Of a DNA stretch of 15,983 nt, positions 15,841 to 15,983 are shown piece by piece. The translations under genes were made by a program, and so were the position numbers. Below the pieces are notes generated by a model that saw only the letters and a program-made list of their open reading frames with translations, was not told where the DNA came from and made no database searches. The DNA comes from CAZRIE01 sp964600075 (lineage in GTDB: Bacteria; Bacteroidota; Bacteroidia; Flavobacteriales; Flavobacteriaceae): positions 1 to 15,983 of the forward strand of contig CAZRIE010000095.1 in assembly GCA_964600075.1 (NCBI GenBank), given 5' to 3'. The first letter of the stretch is position 1; each line of letters begins with the position of its first letter.

Positions 15841-15870
15841 GTTAGTGGTGTAAATTTAAAATTATTACAC
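15841..15870 (-). promoter_or_regulatory. Candidate autoregulatory ECF promoter of the sigma gene
   Basis: On the minus strand GTGTAATAA (15870-15862), 13 bases, then CCACTAAC (15848-15841), ending 14 bases before the TTG start. It matches the element at 14601-14630 in both blocks and in spacing. A seven-base inverted repeat, GGTGTAA/TTACACC (15847-15853 and 15865-15871), overlaps both blocks. Confidence 0.6.
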
Positions 15871-15871
15871 C

Positions 15872-15983
15872 TATTAAAAGATTTGTGAAAAAAATCAGCT
15901 TCGTAGGTATATTATGCACAACGTTTAATACAAGAGTACTAGCAGATTAAAGGTTACTTCAATTAGCAAAACTTAAATTCAAA
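15872..15983. other. AT-rich sequence upstream of the sigma gene
   Basis: No gene, RNA or clear repeat is visible between the sigma promoter region and the window edge. Confidence 0.35.

Overview
The window looks like chromosomal DNA of a marine-type Flavobacteriaceae (phylum Bacteroidota). This is inferred from several features: a heterodimeric methylmalonyl-CoA mutase with the short flavobacterial small subunit, promoter-like elements of the Bacteroidota form (TTTG, about 19 bp, TAnnTTTG), mostly weak Shine-Dalgarno sequences, and an ECF sigma factor and membrane partner of a flavobacterial kind. No species can be named from the sequence.

Layout from left to right. (1) 1-115, minus strand: the 5' part of a tRNA-Arg(TCT) cut by the window edge, followed by a decayed gapless copy of the same 5' half. 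(2) 231-3822, minus strand: mutB and mutA, the two methylmalonyl-CoA mutase subunits. (3) 4064-5119, minus strand: a lone, AT-rich ATP-grasp gene of the sugar-transfer-associated type. (4) 5196-6638: a graveyard holding a badly decayed IS110-family transposase and the remnant of a small exported protein on the minus strand. (5) 6721-13954, plus strand: a tight five-gene cluster behind a good Bacteroidota promoter. (6) 14133-15826, minus strand: an ECF sigma factor overlapping a four-helix membrane protein, plus a separate small membrane protein.

The centre of interest is region 5. Its genes encode a Tat-signal PLP enzyme of the SelA/DgaE type, two tandem COG3964 amidohydrolase/deacetylases with signal peptides, a glucose/sorbosone-type dehydrogenase fused to cytochrome c with a probable lipoprotein signal, and an exported seven-bladed propeller lactonase. 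Read from last gene to first, the families fit an oxidative amino-sugar route: aldose oxidation to the lactone, lactone opening, N-deacetylation of the aldonate, then PLP-dependent deamination to a 2-keto-3-deoxy sugar acid. Every enzyme carries an export signal, so the whole route may run in the periplasm. The families are well supported; the substrate and the pathway are inference.

A second notable signal is in region 6. The ECF sigma gene and the separate 150-residue membrane protein gene share an upstream element, GTGTAATAA-N13-CCACTAAC, with identical spacing, 14-15 bases before each start codon. This fits an autoregulated ECF promoter and a direct target of the sigma factor.
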